The notes beneath the pieces were generated by a model. That model was given only the letters and a program-made list of their open reading frames with translations. It did no database searches and was not told the DNA's origin. From Latrodectus hesperus (lineage: Eukaryota; Arthropoda; Arachnida; Araneae; Theridiidae), in the NCBI GenBank assembly GCA_037975125.1, contig CM075853.1, positions 88,670,395-88,734,394 on the forward strand: a stretch of 64,000 nucleotides of DNA. The letters are read 5' to 3'. Shown here in pieces: positions 1-13,287 of the stretch; position 1 is the first letter of the stretch, and each line of letters opens with the position of its first letter. The position numbers were made by a program, and so were the translations under genes.

Positions 1-505
1 AAATTTCCAGTAGGTATCGACACATTCTCATGTTATAAATAATTATTTATAAAAAAAATTTTTTCACAGATATGCGTATAATTATGTATATGTCACATTT
101 TTCAATTATGATTGTAAGTAATAGAAACAAATAACTGTAAAACGTTAAAATTATATTTATATAATTATTACTTCTAAAGCCTTCAATGAATTTACAGATA
201 TAACATCAAATCTTTTATTTAAATAATCAATATTCTTTACAGTACTCAATTATACATTGTATAAAATAATGGGTGATTTTATAAATTTTAAACATCTTCA
301 CTAGATTTCTATTTATTAATTTGTTATAAACATCTTGGCATACACAATAATCTCTTTTCAATTAAATATACTTATTCAAAACTAAATTATTATAACTATT
401 AGATAAAGTTTCCAGGATGGGACTTTTTCCGAAATATTATTTAATAAAAGCAATTAAAATACAATTTCACATCCATTTTTTAATCATTTAACATATTTTC
501 ACGTT

Positions 506-508
<3 letters not shown>
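1..508. other. AT-rich DNA without recognisable feature
   Basis: No coding, RNA or repeat signal was recognised here. Confidence 0.5.

Positions 509-574
<66 letters not shown>
509..574. repeat. (TA)n microsatellite
   Basis: About 33 uninterrupted TA units, ending in TACACGCACA. Confidence 0.98.
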
Positions 575-577
<3 letters not shown>

Positions 578-689
578 GCACAATATTGCTATTAGAAAAT
601 GCGAACTTTCCATCTCTCTAAAGTTTTCGTTTTTAATTCATTATTGATACTGAGTAATAACTATCGATTCTCTGAAGCACCACGGTGAC

Positions 690-1010
690 ACCGGTTTGAT
701 TTTGCAATTAATGTTAATTAACCAGTTCTTGCTGCTTCCACAGCAATTCCTATTATAGATTTTTCAAGTTCATTTATGTCATCTTCCAAACGCTTCATTT
801 TGATTTTCAGTTCATCAATTTTTTTCAAGAAGTGCTTTTTGCTTTTCTTTTGTTATTGGCTGCTTTTTTTGCTGTTTTACTTCATCTAAACATAATTTAT
901 ATTTTTGTCTGGCACCAGCAGCAAAACTAAGTGTAGGTCTTTGCTAATTTTTATATTGTTGACAGCGCTCTTTTGTTTCGGAGGTGATCATCAATGATTC
1001 ACTAAGCCAC
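690..1010 (-). pseudogene. Degenerate coiled-coil coding remnant
   Basis: On the minus strand a broken frame reads LSFAAGARQKYKLCLDEVKQ, then an E/K-rich stretch, then after a frameshift IDELKIKMKRLEDDINELEK and IAVEAARTG before a stop. The heptad-like E/K/L pattern indicates a former coiled coil. I do not know a function; similar charged peptides occur in repetitive animal gene families of transposon origin. At least one frameshift separates the halves. Confidence 0.4.
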
Positions 1011-1085
1011 AATTGATTACACCAATAAACATTTGTTCACATAAAGCACACATTCAACAGATGACTGATGATGAGAGCAAATGAA

Positions 1086-1690
1086 CTACTTTCCGTATAA
1101 GTGACAGTAATTTTATCTATTTGAAACTTTTGTATGTAAATTTTGCAAATAAAAAATTCGCATAAATACAATTTTAAAACCTAACAGTCTGTTGTAATGA
1201 TTTCAACTCTTTTACAGAAATATGATATTCTTTTTTTCTGAACCACACAAAAGCCATTCTTTGTATGGTTTTTACTGCGTCCACTGATCTTTGAAGACAC
1301 TTTCCACCAGGCATATTAAATAATTTATTTCAGAATGCAATCTTCACCAAGGAAGATATGGAAAGCATATTTCAACTCTTTCCACATTGCTTTCCATAAG
1401 TGACAATACTCTTATCTATTTGAGAGAAAGTTAAAATAAAAAATATGAATTTTGTCTTTAATAGGATCAAATTTCTCATGAATACAATTTTGAAATCTTA
1501 AAATCGGTTGTATAATGAGTTAAGCTCTTATACAAAATTACGAAATTCTTTCTTCTTTTTTTCTGAACCACACAAAAGGCAATCTTTGCATGACTTTTCC
1601 AGAGTTATTGAAAAGACACTTTCCCCCAGGCATATTAACTAATTTATTTCAGACTTCATTTCATTCATAAACAAAATTCATCCCGATTCA
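1086..1690. repeat. Tandem direct duplication, about 300-bp unit, two copies
   Basis: Copy 1 (about 1086-1386) and copy 2 (about 1387-1690) align along their length. Shared landmarks are TTTCTGAACCACACAAAAG (1237 and 1562), CAGGCATATTAA (1309 and 1627) and TAAGTGACA near each start. The copies differ by substitutions and small indels. No coding potential is seen. Confidence 0.7.
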
Positions 1691-1699
1691 AGGAAATTG

Positions 1700-3090
1700 T
1701 ACATAATTTTCGTCAAGTATATTTTAACTCTGAAATTTTAAATTAGATATTAATATTCTGTAAATTTATACAATATGAAAAAATAGCAAACAGTAACAAA
1801 TAAAAAAAATAATGGATGAAAATCGTCCGTCTGATTGCAACACAAGACGATTTATAGGTGAATACTCTTTACTTCACTTCATACACATAAATCTAAATAA
1901 ATCTGGTCCTGACTGAATTAGATCATCATGTAAGTATTGCGGCTGAATTAGATCTTTATTTTGGTCAACAGAAATAAATACAATCTAATATTGATCGTAC
2001 CACCATCTAATGCTAACATTACGAATTAATATTCATTTAGGTTTTCGAACAATTCCATTGAAAATATCAAAATAAAAAACTCTAAAAAATTATAATGTTT
2101 TCTAACAAATAATAAATACATAAAGGTAATTGAAAACTCCAGTAGTAATTTACAATTTTCAAGGAGTCAAGTGGAAATTCCAGGAGTTTCACACAAGGGC
2201 CCATAAAAAAAACTTTTCAAATTCCAGAAGTTTCAAAAACTTGTACGAACTCTTCTTTTTTCTTTTTTTTTTAAAAATCAATTATGGCATCTTTTCTGAT
2301 TAATTCCATTATTTATTAAGAAAAAAATAACAAAACTTTCTCTGCAGATCCATAATGAATTGACCATATTACCCATTCATTTTTCTCTCTCTACTTCTCT
2401 GAAATTCTACCCTAACATAGTTTGCTATAAGTAGTAAGTTCTATGCAAAAGCTTAAATAAAATTTCCTTCAAGCATCTATAAAAATATACAATTAATTAA
2501 AATACTATTATGTATCACATCAAAATTTCTTAATACAGTAAAATAATCAATTCGAATTTTTCACAATACATTCAAAAATATTAGATATTAGAAATCAAAC
2601 TTAAAACAAATCAATAAATCAAACTTAAAAAAAATTACATAAATATCACGAGCACTTTCCTTTAAATATATCATATATGCATGCCTCTTCAATAAATATT
2701 AATATTCATGAATAAATAAGATTTATTGAATTATTATATTAATAATAAAACTTAAACTTAAAACTCCATTGAAAATTTTTTTCTGACTTCATTGGTAAGA
2801 TTTATTAACTATTCAGGAAATTTTAATAAGAATGCTCTATTATATTCTGTTGCATTCTTAGATTTTCCCAAAGAAATAATTTCTAAACGAATCATCGTGC
2901 TTAAAAAAATTACTTGAACCACATTAGCTAAAAATAATTTGAGAAATTTTAATCATTTATCAGAAAATAATATAATTTAAGATAAATGATTATATATGTT
3001 TTCAATATATGCGTTTAATAATAATTATATAATAAATGATTAGTAATATATCATGTATATATTACTTTATCATGTATCTGAAATAATTTG
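1700..3090. other. AT-rich DNA, nothing recognised
   Basis: No ORF of note, no inverted repeat ends and no splice-bounded coding stretch was found. Confidence 0.5.
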
Positions 3091-3094
3091 CTTC

Positions 3095-3360
3095 ATAAAA
3101 GAAACTTATTTTTCACTTTTAGCATTAAATTACCTTGATTATTATTTTATCTTAAATTATCTATTTATCTTACCATTTAAAATTTAACAAAAATTTAGCT
3201 GAAATTTTATTGACTTTGTTTTAGATGTCGGGATAAAAAGATTCGGATAAACGACTCGACTGTCACACTTCCACCAAAATGAATTTAATCAATAACTATG
3301 AAAATAAAATAAGGAAAATACTTTTCTTGGCGATAGAGGGCAGCACTTCAATATCACATC
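3095..3360 (+). repeat. Dispersed repeat family A, copy 1
   Basis: The copy runs from TTTTCACTTTTAGCATTAAA to GATAGAGGGCAGCACTT. It shares ordered landmarks with 4245-4500: TTTAGCA(C/T)TAAATTA, AACGACTCGA, GTCACAC and GCAGCACTT. Confidence 0.6.
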
Positions 3361-4244
3361 TTAAATTCAATGAATTTATATTAGTGAAAAACATTTATGA
3401 ACATAAACGTATTTCCATAATTTGATTTTTAATGAATTAATACATTTTGACTGGATTGAATCAAAAACATTGCTATTAACCTCTTTGAAATGTTTTAGAA
3501 GCTTTTCAAGTAGATTACGGAACAAAAAAATTTACCGACATAGATACATCATTAATGTACAGTTGAAATACATTGGAATTTTATTAAAATTTTAATAAAA
3601 TAAAAACGTTTATAGAGCAATCATTTCAAATAATGATTTCTATGTGAAATTTAAGTATTACAATTTCAATTAAAGTTTATATAAATTAGATAGAAAAAAT
3701 TAAAATCTAAATTCATTAAAACTCTTAAAAAAATTATTAAAAAAGGTGAAAATCCTAGTTTAAAAAAAATACTTTATCAATTGTAAAAGTATTCTTTTTG
3801 GCTTCACTACCTTACTGGTTTTAAAACAAAATTTGTATGAATTACATTATTTTAAGCATCTACCAGTATATTTAAAGGATTGATTATTCTGTTGCTCTAC
3901 GAATTTATGCGGACTTATTAAGACGTAACCTGCTTTTTAATATGAATTCAACTCTCTCTATTTCTAACATTAATATATCAATCATAACCCAAATCGACAA
4001 ACGAATTTATATCCTTTCGATTATTAACTCGGCCTCATAACTATTTTTTTAATAGATGCGATTTCATTATTAAATATCTCACATAAAGAAAAACGAGAAA
4101 ACAAAAAGATTGTTATTCTTACATAAAAGAACAAATTATCGATTTCAAATAAAAATATAGCCGGACCCCAAATAAATCATTTAGAATTCTAAATTAAAAA
4201 GAATCAAGTGTAAAATATATAAATGAAAATGGATATTATCAAAA

Positions 4245-4500
4245 AATCTTATGTTTCAGCAAAAAAAAAACTATTTTTTCATTTTTAGCACTAAATTACT
4301 TTATCTACTAATCAATATAAGATAAAAAAAATCAACTCAATGTGATTGATTTTGTATTTGATTGCCTAATGCCTGAATTGTCGGATCTGGATTAACGACT
4401 CGAGTCGAGTGTCACACATCCAACAAACAAATTTAATCACGAACTATGAAAAATTTAGTTAAAGTTCTTTTCTAGACAGTAGATGGCAGCACTTACGTGT
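4245..4500 (+). repeat. Dispersed repeat family A, copy 2
   Basis: It is in direct orientation to copy 1, about 1.15 kb downstream, with the same order of landmarks (TTTTTAGCACTAAATTA, GGATTAACGACTCGA, AGATGGCAGCACTT). Confidence 0.6.
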
Positions 4501-5544
4501 TTATCACTAAACTATGTGTGTGACCTTTTTCCTCTTTTATATATTTAAAAATATTTAACCCTTAAATACACGAATTTTTACTTTCTATAAATAAACTATG
4601 AAGTCAACCGGAAAATGTATAGTTAATATAGAACCTCATAAAAGCTCACTTTTTTTTTAAATTTTTAAAAAACATAAATGTGTTTTTGAATCACAAAAAA
4701 AGCTAAATTTTTTTCATAAACGCATTATATGGAAACATTTTAATATTATTTGTTACTTTTAATTCATTTCTAAAAGAAGCAACTTTCCCTGAATGTTTTA
4801 TTACTTTTTACATAGATATTCGTCGTACGAAATAATCGCCGGAGTGAAATTATACACAGATAGCGCGCCAAACAATGAAAATTATCACAGATAAAGAAAT
4901 AAACTTTGCAAACGATTAAATAGTTTCTGTGAAAAAAAAAAAGATTTCTAACTTTAATATGAAAGAGATAAAAAAAACTTTAATATGAAAAAAAAAATTC
5001 TAAAAAAAAACTGCTAACGATGTACGAGAATTATAACATTAAAGCGCTTAGTCAAAAATTATAATTTCTTCAATAGAAAATAAAAATTATGTCTTTTTCA
5101 ATAAATTTTTATTCCTATCTAACGTCCCCCTCAATAACAAATAAGTGCATAAAGACAGACAAATGACTTAAGATTTTATGTTAACACTGATATTCTAAAG
5201 GATTTCTTAAAATATGAGTTTGGCGTCAAAAAGGTGCTTTAGACGGCGCCCCCCCCATAAGGTAAAAGTTTTGCATTTTTATTTTATCCAAGTGCTCTAT
5301 GTTTCATTTTATTTTTCCTTTTATAGTCAAGCATACCAGTCGACCATGTCTGTGTCTATCCTCTAAACAGTTCTTCGCCGCACGACTCATCAATTTTTTA
5401 AATTATTTTGAAAAACTTATTACATTATTTTGCTTCAATAACCGTGAGTAATAGAATTTAGCATGTGGGTTTAATTTCATAACGATAACAAATTACAAAA
5501 ATCAATCCGAAAAACTATAGAAATAAATAATTCTTTATCAATTG

Positions 5545-5640
5545 ATTGAATAGGTAGTGGCACTAAATTAATTTTACAATTATTTGCAAAACATCTGGCG
5601 ATAAAAGGCAGTACTATGTAGTTAAATACGTTGATATGGA
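5545..5640 (+). repeat. Dispersed repeat family A, short third copy
   Basis: Shorter match containing GGCACTAAATTA and GGCGATAAAAGGCAGTACT, the two ends of the family pattern with the middle missing. Confidence 0.4.
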
Positions 5641-6181
5641 AGATTTCAAAGAAACAAAAAATTTAAATTGGAAAGAATTTGTTTATCAAAATTAAATACT
5701 ATAAAATTATATTAGCTGTAGTAATTTTTCTCAATTTTTAGCAAACATTTACATTTTTGAGGAAAAAAACTAACATCTCATTCAGAATTTCAGAAAAATA
5801 ATATCTTTACACTTCGACTATAACAATGAATAAAGTGTCTCCATAAATTCGATGTGATAAATTAATATTATATTACACATCAGTTAACATATATCAACTT
5901 TATATATAGTTAACTGCTATGGCTATATAAGCACAATTATATTAATCATAAAATGATTATTCCTTTCGCGTTACAGTTGCGATCCTGAAAACGATACTTT
6001 AATAAAGGTTAATAAAGGATTCTCATTGGTTTAAAATATCCATGACGTCATAAAACGTTTCATACACGTCACATCGTATTGAGACGGCGTAATAAATCCG
6101 ACTATTTTAGAATTTGTTGGCTGCCCTCATATCACGTTCTTCGAGCGGCTGCAAAAATGGCTGAAGTTCACCATCGAATGC

Positions 6182-7108
6182 CTTCATAATTAAACTGCAA
6201 ATTTAAAAACGCTGTTAAAAAAAAAAAGAACCACTGGTCAGAAAGACCTGAAATTTCACCAGAATGAACTTCAAACAGGGGGATTTTGTTTAGCGTGGGA
6301 AAAAAATATTAGAACAAAAAGTGGCCTACAGATGGCGCTGCACAGGTGGTTATATGCAAATTAACGTCTTGTATAAAATGCTGAGTAGCCTGAATTCTCG
6401 TTAATTGTCGATGGTGATGCAACGCCATTTCGGAAACGACCGTATTATCAGCCGACATTTTCCAATTCCCTGGCCGTCACGATCACCGGACATCACTCCC
6501 TGTGACTTTTGGCTCTGGAGATTTCTGAAAAATGTTGTGTACAGTGCTCCACTAGACACCTTAGCGGATTTGAAATGCTGCATTACTCAGCACGTTAACA
6601 ACATCAGCACTGATACACTCCAAGCTGCTGTGGAAAATACCGTTTTATGTTTACACCCCCTAACAGAAAATGGTGGACACTCTATTGAAAATTTCTTAAA
6701 GAAGACTAAGGACAGTTAAAAACCGAATTATTGTTGGCTTTTTCTACAGTTTTGGTCGCAGGGCAATTAAAAACCGATTTTTTCCTATTCGATGTGGCAC
6801 CACCTTGTCGCTCTGAATAGGCTTTACACCAAGAGTGCCACAACATCTGCCTGACTTACAATAGCACAACTGGTTTAACGTTCAGCTTACAGCCACAATT
6901 GATTATCGTTCATGTTAGAATTCATGTAATTAACCTACAACCGCCAATGCAGCGCCATCTATTGGCCACTTTTTTCCTAATTATTTTCACACGCCAAACA
7001 AAATCCCCCTACTTGAAGTACATTCTGGTGAAGTTTCAGGTCTTTCTGAGCAGTGGTTCTTTTTTTACAGCATTTTTAAATTTGCAGTTTAATAATGATC
7101 ACCCTGTA
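6182..7108 (+). mobile_element. Internally deleted IS630/Tc1/mariner-type element with long inverted repeats
   Basis: Inverted repeats of about 190 bp flank the element (about 6182-6370 and 6915-7108). Shared stretches include AAACTGCAAATTTAAAAA, CTCAGAAAGACCTGAAA-type sequence, GGGGGATTTTGTTT and AGATGGCGCTGCA. The right end reads ACCCTGTA followed by TA, a mariner-style terminus; the left outer tip has diverged. Between the arms, 6405-6719 encodes the last ~100 residues of a transposase, with WPSRSPDITPCDFWLWRFLK carrying the third catalytic acidic residue, and ending ENGGHSIENFLKK. The N-terminal DNA-binding and first catalytic parts are missing, so this is a non-autonomous deletion derivative. 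Confidence 0.85.
6405..6719 (+). pseudogene. C-terminal transposase fragment (mariner-type DDE)
   Basis: A 104-residue open frame matches only the end of an IS630/Tc1/mariner transposase. It contains FPIPWPSRSPDITPCDFWLW, followed by the typical L..LK..I..H basic tail. The apparent ATG start is internal to the original protein. It has no catalytic first or second aspartate and cannot act alone. Confidence 0.8.
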
Positions 7109-7589
7109 TAAAGAGCAAAGAATCGGTTTGAAAAGCCGTCTTTTCATTGACAACAGAACAGCAGGAAAAGCAAAATGAAAAAGACATGACGAAACATGCA
7201 TGCTCCATACTAATGAAGCGTTATAACAGCAGCGCATGTGTAAGAGAAACAAAATCTGTGAGAAGAGCAGATGTAAAATGAAAGAAGTGAATCAGCTACG
7301 AAACAAAATAAAGACCTACAGCCCATTTATATATCTGAGCACTAACATTTTTGGTCACGTTCACCGGAGCATTAGGATTAATTGATGCCTAGAACGAATG
7401 CGAGAATGATGAGTACAACACTCTTTGAGAGCGATGTCCTTGAGCTGTTTTGGTCATTCACTCCCATTAGATAATTTATATTACCAATTTGAATTAATTT
7501 TGTTGAGCTTAATAACTTGTTTTCATAATATGTGTTGTTGATCAACTTAATTACCTACAGATTTAAAATTGAGTTTTCAATTTCATTTT

Positions 7590-7950
7590 CAAAATGCTTA
7601 AAAACATGAATAAAATTGGTATGCAAGTTGCGGATACAGAGATAGTACTGATAAAATGACGTGTAGAACTATAACAAACATTATTAAGAATCTTAAAAAT
7701 GAGCCCGAATATGTAGCTAATCTCCGAAAATCTGTAAAAGAGAACCAATTATTAGAATTAGAGACACTTGAGAAAAATAAGTAAAAAAAACTGCAATTAG
7801 AGGAAAATAAAATTAAAGAGTATGAAAGCTGAATGAGAATTAACACGCCTGAAGGAAGATTTAAAAATAGCTGACACAAATTCAGAAAACAAATTTGTTC
7901 AGTTCTCTTCGCGTTTAACAAGTTTTGATTATTACTTAAAACTGTTTTAA
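7590..7950 (+). pseudogene. Degenerate charged coiled-coil remnant, possibly retroelement gag-like
   Basis: Frames on the + strand switch but keep a consistent E/K-rich pattern: IKNLKNEPEYVANLRKSVKE, then LLELETLEKNK, LQLEENKIKEYES and LTRLKEDLKIA. Several stops and frameshifts interrupt it. Such E/K/L/R-rich coiled coils precede the capsid region in many arthropod Ty3-like elements, but no protease, reverse transcriptase or LTR is found nearby, so the assignment is weak. Confidence 0.3.
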
Positions 7951-7999
7951 GCAAAATTATTATTAGAAGAAAAATGATTACTTAAGCGTCTTATAAACA

Positions 8000-10900
8000 C
8001 AAACGAATTTGCAACAAATTAAGCCAAATAAAAGAACGTGTAACAAGTGGCACACCTTTAACGGAAAAGTATTGATTTTTTTCTAAGATAAATTCGGAAA
8101 TATTATTTATGCTATCTCAAATTTTAAACTGAATAAATAAAATTGGTAAATTACAAATTTGAAAATCCATCAGTATAAAAAATTACGAAATTATAACAAG
8201 ATGAAAAATGGTTGCGTAAGTGACTCATAAAACAAACCAAACTTGTCTAGGGTAGTATGTACAAAATAAGGCAAATAAAACAACATATTAACAAGTAGCA
8301 TACCTTAAACGGAAATGAAATGATTTTTCTGTGTCTATATACTAACTAGTAGTACACAATACAGAAAATAAAAATAATTAATCTAGAAAAGCTATTTACA
8401 CCATTAATTTAATGTTATTATTTGGCTATTCTAATTGCCATGGAAGCTCTACATAGGATTATTTTTCAAAGTACCGTTGTTCAAATGATTAAAAATCAAG
8501 TATAGTAATATACGTACGTCATTACATCATTAATTCAATTTTATAGCCCAGTATTTTACTCCTGCCTAAGGGCATAACAAAGGATAATTGTCATTTTTTT
8601 AAAGTGTTATCAAGCTAATAATACCGTGGGAAACTCTCATCACTGTCCACAGATGGCAGCATCTGCTGGAAGATTTGTACCAACCCCCAAGATGCTGGCT
8701 GATACAAGATTGGTACCTCCTTGATCATCTGCGCAGCTTTGCACGCAACACGTTTTGTGTCGGGAAAATTTTAAATCATCAATAAATATAGTTTCTTCGT
8801 AACAACGTATTGTAACTTTTTATAGTGCATTTCGCCGATTTATTACAATTACATAAAAAGGAATAATTTAATATTCTATTTAATGAAGGCTTCATAACTG
8901 CTTGAAAATGTTAAAATTTAGGAATAAAATACATATTTAATATAAAAAAGAAAATAATTCAATCTATATTTTTCCATCAAACACATAATTTTTTTATTTA
9001 ATAACAAATTATAAACTCATTGCTTTGTTTTAATGATTGGAATAAGTATAAAACGGATATTTAACTTAATTATAATAATTCTCTATATAAAAGGACAGAA
9101 CTGAACACAAAATTTGCCAGGATATATGATGATTAAAAAAAAATAGGAAATATAAACAAAATACCGCATTTAGTTGTTAAACTTTTAATTTTTAGGTACA
9201 AATGTTTCATTTTAAAATATGTATTTTGTTCCATTTGTATTCCATGTATAGCAGTTTTAATGCAAGAAATATATTCCAGGATAAATTGTAAATTAAGAAA
9301 TAAATAAAAATATGCTTTAATTACAAACTCTTCATTATTAAACTTAGCACAATTCAACAGAAAATTAATTCTAAAATGCTAATCATACATTTAGAGATTA
9401 AGAATTAAGACATCATTCTTGAATTTCATTTCATTCTATAATTTTTTTCACATTAATTTTGAAGTATGATTTTTATTCTGTGATGACATTTAAGATTTTT
9501 TAGATCACTAAATTTGAGATAGCAATTCCCACATTTGTAGCTTAGTTATCGATCACTTTTTTAAAGACTCAGTTAAATTAAAAAGCAATATTATTCAAAT
9601 GTACTTTATTTGCATGGTGTTTCATATTGTACTTATTTGTAAAAGCCTTTAAGCAACCAGGACACATAAAATTACTTTTAGTCTCATTCAAATCTTTTGC
9701 ATACTGAACTAAAATAATTAGAACTTTCCCATTGACACACAATAGAACTTAGATTTTTCAAAGAATCAATGAATGTAGTGTTATTAGAATAAAATTTATA
9801 CACATGGAATTTCAAATAGTATTTGCATTTAGAGGATTTTAAACAATTAGGTCAAACAAAAATCACTCTCATCCACATTTAAATCATTCCCACAGTCAAT
9901 CATATCATTAACTATAGAATCACAACACATAACAAAATCAGAATTTTTACTTGTATCAAAACCTCAGAGAATTCTCCCACAAAATAAATACTTCCAATTT
10001 TTTATTGAAATCAGAGTCAAAAACTTCTAAGACAGAAGTATTTGACCCTGAAAAGGGCTGTTTTCTTGATATTGTATAGAAGACATGATAAGCAAAAATA
10101 AAGTAAGCAATCACAGCTAGTAATGACTAAATTTACATAAACACATTTGTAGTACTGTAAACAATATATTTATTTCCTGACATTATGAGGGAAATGATGT
10201 TATGTGCATGAACTTGTGCAGCTGATCAAAGTGGAGTGAGGAGGAAACTAGTATCTGAGAAGCTAGATGCTTTTAAGACTGATATGTGACATCATAGTTG
10301 TAGTTGAGCAGTAAACACTAGTAGTTTCCCTAATGTCATTACTATTATAGCAACATGCTAGACTATATTATGTGCATTGACTGTTGGATTAATCTAGTTA
10401 ATAAAAGAAAGTTAATTATTCTCATTACTTAAATATTTAAAATGAATGTTGATTACTGATTATTAACTAATTGTAAATGACAGCATTGTTAACAATTAAA
10501 GTTTGCACTATTTAATTGTATTTATTAACATCTAAACTTTAAATTCTTTATGATGTGGTCGTGATGCTTACAATAGGTTAATATAAATGTAATAATGATA
10601 ATGAGTAAATTTTAAATTCCATGTAATCAATTGATATACATTAATTAAATGCAATAATTTGTATAGTATAAAAACTAATTTAATTAATAATTTAAATAAT
10701 TTGTATAAAAAAATTTGTATAATTTGTATAGTAATAAAGCCAAATCAATAGCATGAATAACATAATTTTTAAGAAAACTTTGGCTTTAATTAACTGTTCA
10801 GTGGCATCTACTATAAAAAACATCGGTATAAATGCAATCTAGCATAGGAGACAACCACGCAACAAAGTTCAATCAAATATGTAAACAACATACATTTTTG

Positions 10901-11750
10901 TCAACACTTGAGTACCTAATTAATAAGCATTACAAGTCACAGTAAATTTGAATACATTATGTCCAATATTTCTACACAATTCTTAATAATTACATCAATT
11001 TTAAACTCAGCTAATCACTTGCCAAATTAAAAAAAAAAGTTTAGAACACACATTTAATTTAACACTATTTATACCTTTTACTATAAATACTGAAATTAAA
11101 TTTTTCAAAATGATACTTTTAAAACAAAATATACTTGTAGTTTCAAACAATTAAACTTCAATCATAAATAAAATGTAGCAAAAGCTTCAAGGACTACTAA
11201 AACTCAAAATAGCTTTTGTTGAATTGTCTAACTACTAAAATATAGAATGTGTGTAGTAAAAGCAGATTAATCAGAAACCATGTTTTCATAAAATTGATGT
11301 TATTTACTTTATTGATTTAGATTTACTACGCTATAGTTGATATGTTTTCGGAATTCTTATATACTCTGAATTTCTAGTGTGTGGATATTTGATAAATTAA
11401 AAGAAAACAATTAAAAATAAAAAGATTAAATCCAAGGAACTGGTACAGTACTAAAAGTGTCAAACTTTAGTTTACGACACTTGAATGTATTCTTGCAATT
11501 TTATAACATAATCTGACTGTATACATGCGTGAAATATTTTTAGAGTGCTACAATTTAAACTCTTAATTATAATAACTTTTAAAAAAATATGGATTTAAAA
11601 AAAAAAAAAAAATAATAACTTTTAAAAAAATAAAGAAAGAAACAATAATTTTACAAATGTATATACAAATTATAAAATAATATTTTATCTTCATAACGTA
11701 AATGATAAAAATGTCATATATAAACTAAAGAAAGAATATGTTGACATGAT
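8000..11750. other. AT-rich DNA, nothing recognised
   Basis: Short stretches of more mixed composition near 8630-8760 and 10190-10330 were read in all frames; neither shows protein similarity or splice-bounded exons. Confidence 0.45.
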
Positions 11751-11759
11751 TTTAAACAG

Positions 11760-12700
11760 TAACTTTAAATTCATCCGAATTAATTTTTCCAACTTCCCAA
11801 AAAATATTAAGAGTCCACCAATTTCTTTTCTTCACAGAAGTTATAAAATGCATGAAAGCCAAATAAAATTTTAAATTTACTTGATGATTATGTGTCGACA
11901 ATTTGCTTTTAATTATTTCCATGTGCTTTCAATAATATTTGTATGATATCCTGTAGTTGTATCTACGAAAGTGACACTATGATTAAAGTTAAATGTTCAT
12001 AGCCCTCCTTTCCTGACTCCTACACCTTCAAAAATCACAATAAATAGCTGCTCCTGGCTCAATCTACTGTTTAATATTATTAACTTAAGTTTACCTTGTT
12101 CTATCATGTACTGCTACCAAAAGTTACTTTCTGCTAACTCTCTCCACACCACCAAAAACCCATTGATCTTTTATCGCATGCTGTCTATGATACTTCCTCT
12201 TATACAAATTTTGACTTATCTATTTCAACTTTTATCTTCTCTTAAAATGACTCAATTGAATAAATCATTGTTACATTAATAAACTACCCCATGTCTGCTA
12301 GAGCATGATTGCTAAAAGAGCATTCCCTTTGAATACCAGCTATTTTATTACTGTGAACAATTTCATGTTTAACAAAATTCTCCTCTATCTTCAGTTTGCT
12401 GGAGAAAAAAACCAAGAACCATACCTGATTAACATTAGAGGATATCACAGGACTTTCCTTTAAAACATTTGCTGCAGTAGAAAACATATCAATCACAGAG
12501 GCTTTTCTAAGCCAAAATTCTCATTTGACTTTCATACTTTAAACACTTCAGCTCTGACTTCAATACTCCCAGTTTCACATAAAATCTCTAAAAGAATTTC
12601 CTTTTTCTCACACAATTTAAAACAGAAAAAACGATTTGCATATAAAATCTGCTTACCATCAGAGAAATTGAACATCAATCTAGAAATAAGAATACCTATG
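11760..12700 (-). mobile_element. Merlin / ISXO2-like DDE transposase remnant
   Basis: Reading down the minus strand, broken frames preserve the order of an ISXO2-like (IS1595/Merlin) transposase. About 12700-12540 gives SDGKQILYANRFFCFKLCEK, resembling the N-terminal zinc-ribbon region. About 12165-12140 gives QWVFGGVERVSRK and then LLVAVHDRTR and IEPGAAIY, matching the first catalytic segment and following strand. About 11986-11920 gives NHSVTFVDTTTGYHTNIIES followed by TWK, the hallmark FVDP.TG.HT..IE.TW segment of this family. Stops and frameshifts occur throughout. Terminal inverted repeats were not located, so the boundaries are those of the recognisable coding part only. Confidence 0.8.
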
Positions 12701-13287
12701 TATCTTAAAACAATATTTTGAGCTACAGACATAATTAGTAGTAACAATATTGACAAATGGAGAAAAAAATTAACGCAGAACAAAAAAGAATAATTTACAG
12801 TAACATAAAAGAACAATACAACCAGAAATTTAAAATCCAAAAGGTCACGCAATCTGCAGAACACAATAAAAAATTCAGATGATTTTTGCAAAAATTTCTA
12901 ATAAAATGCGAAAATGGAACAAAATGTTCTAAATCTCTTCGGGATGATTTAAATTCTAGGGTTGCTAAAATTGAATTTCTATATAATTGTTATTGGTTTC
13001 GATATGTATGACGTAATAAAAGCTAAGTTGACAAATAAATAAGGAAATCCACCAAATTTTAACAGATTTGGCGAATTTTTGTATTTGGCGACCTGTGTCC
13101 GCAATACTTAGTTTAGCCCAAAACCTGTACACATAGCAGTGCATTAAAGGATTCAGGGTACGTTAACCTGTACCATCCGAAGTAATCAAGTCAAAGAATC
13201 TATGAAAGCACAAGAGAGCAATTGCCATCTGATTTAACACAATTATGAATTACTTAAATTAGTTTCAAACAGAAAATTTGGACTTAC

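Noticed and set aside
12532..12891. 119-codon minus-strand ORF as a membrane protein
   Set aside because: The hydrophobic run comes from T-rich DNA; its C-terminal third overlaps the Merlin-like remnant, so it is not a separate gene.
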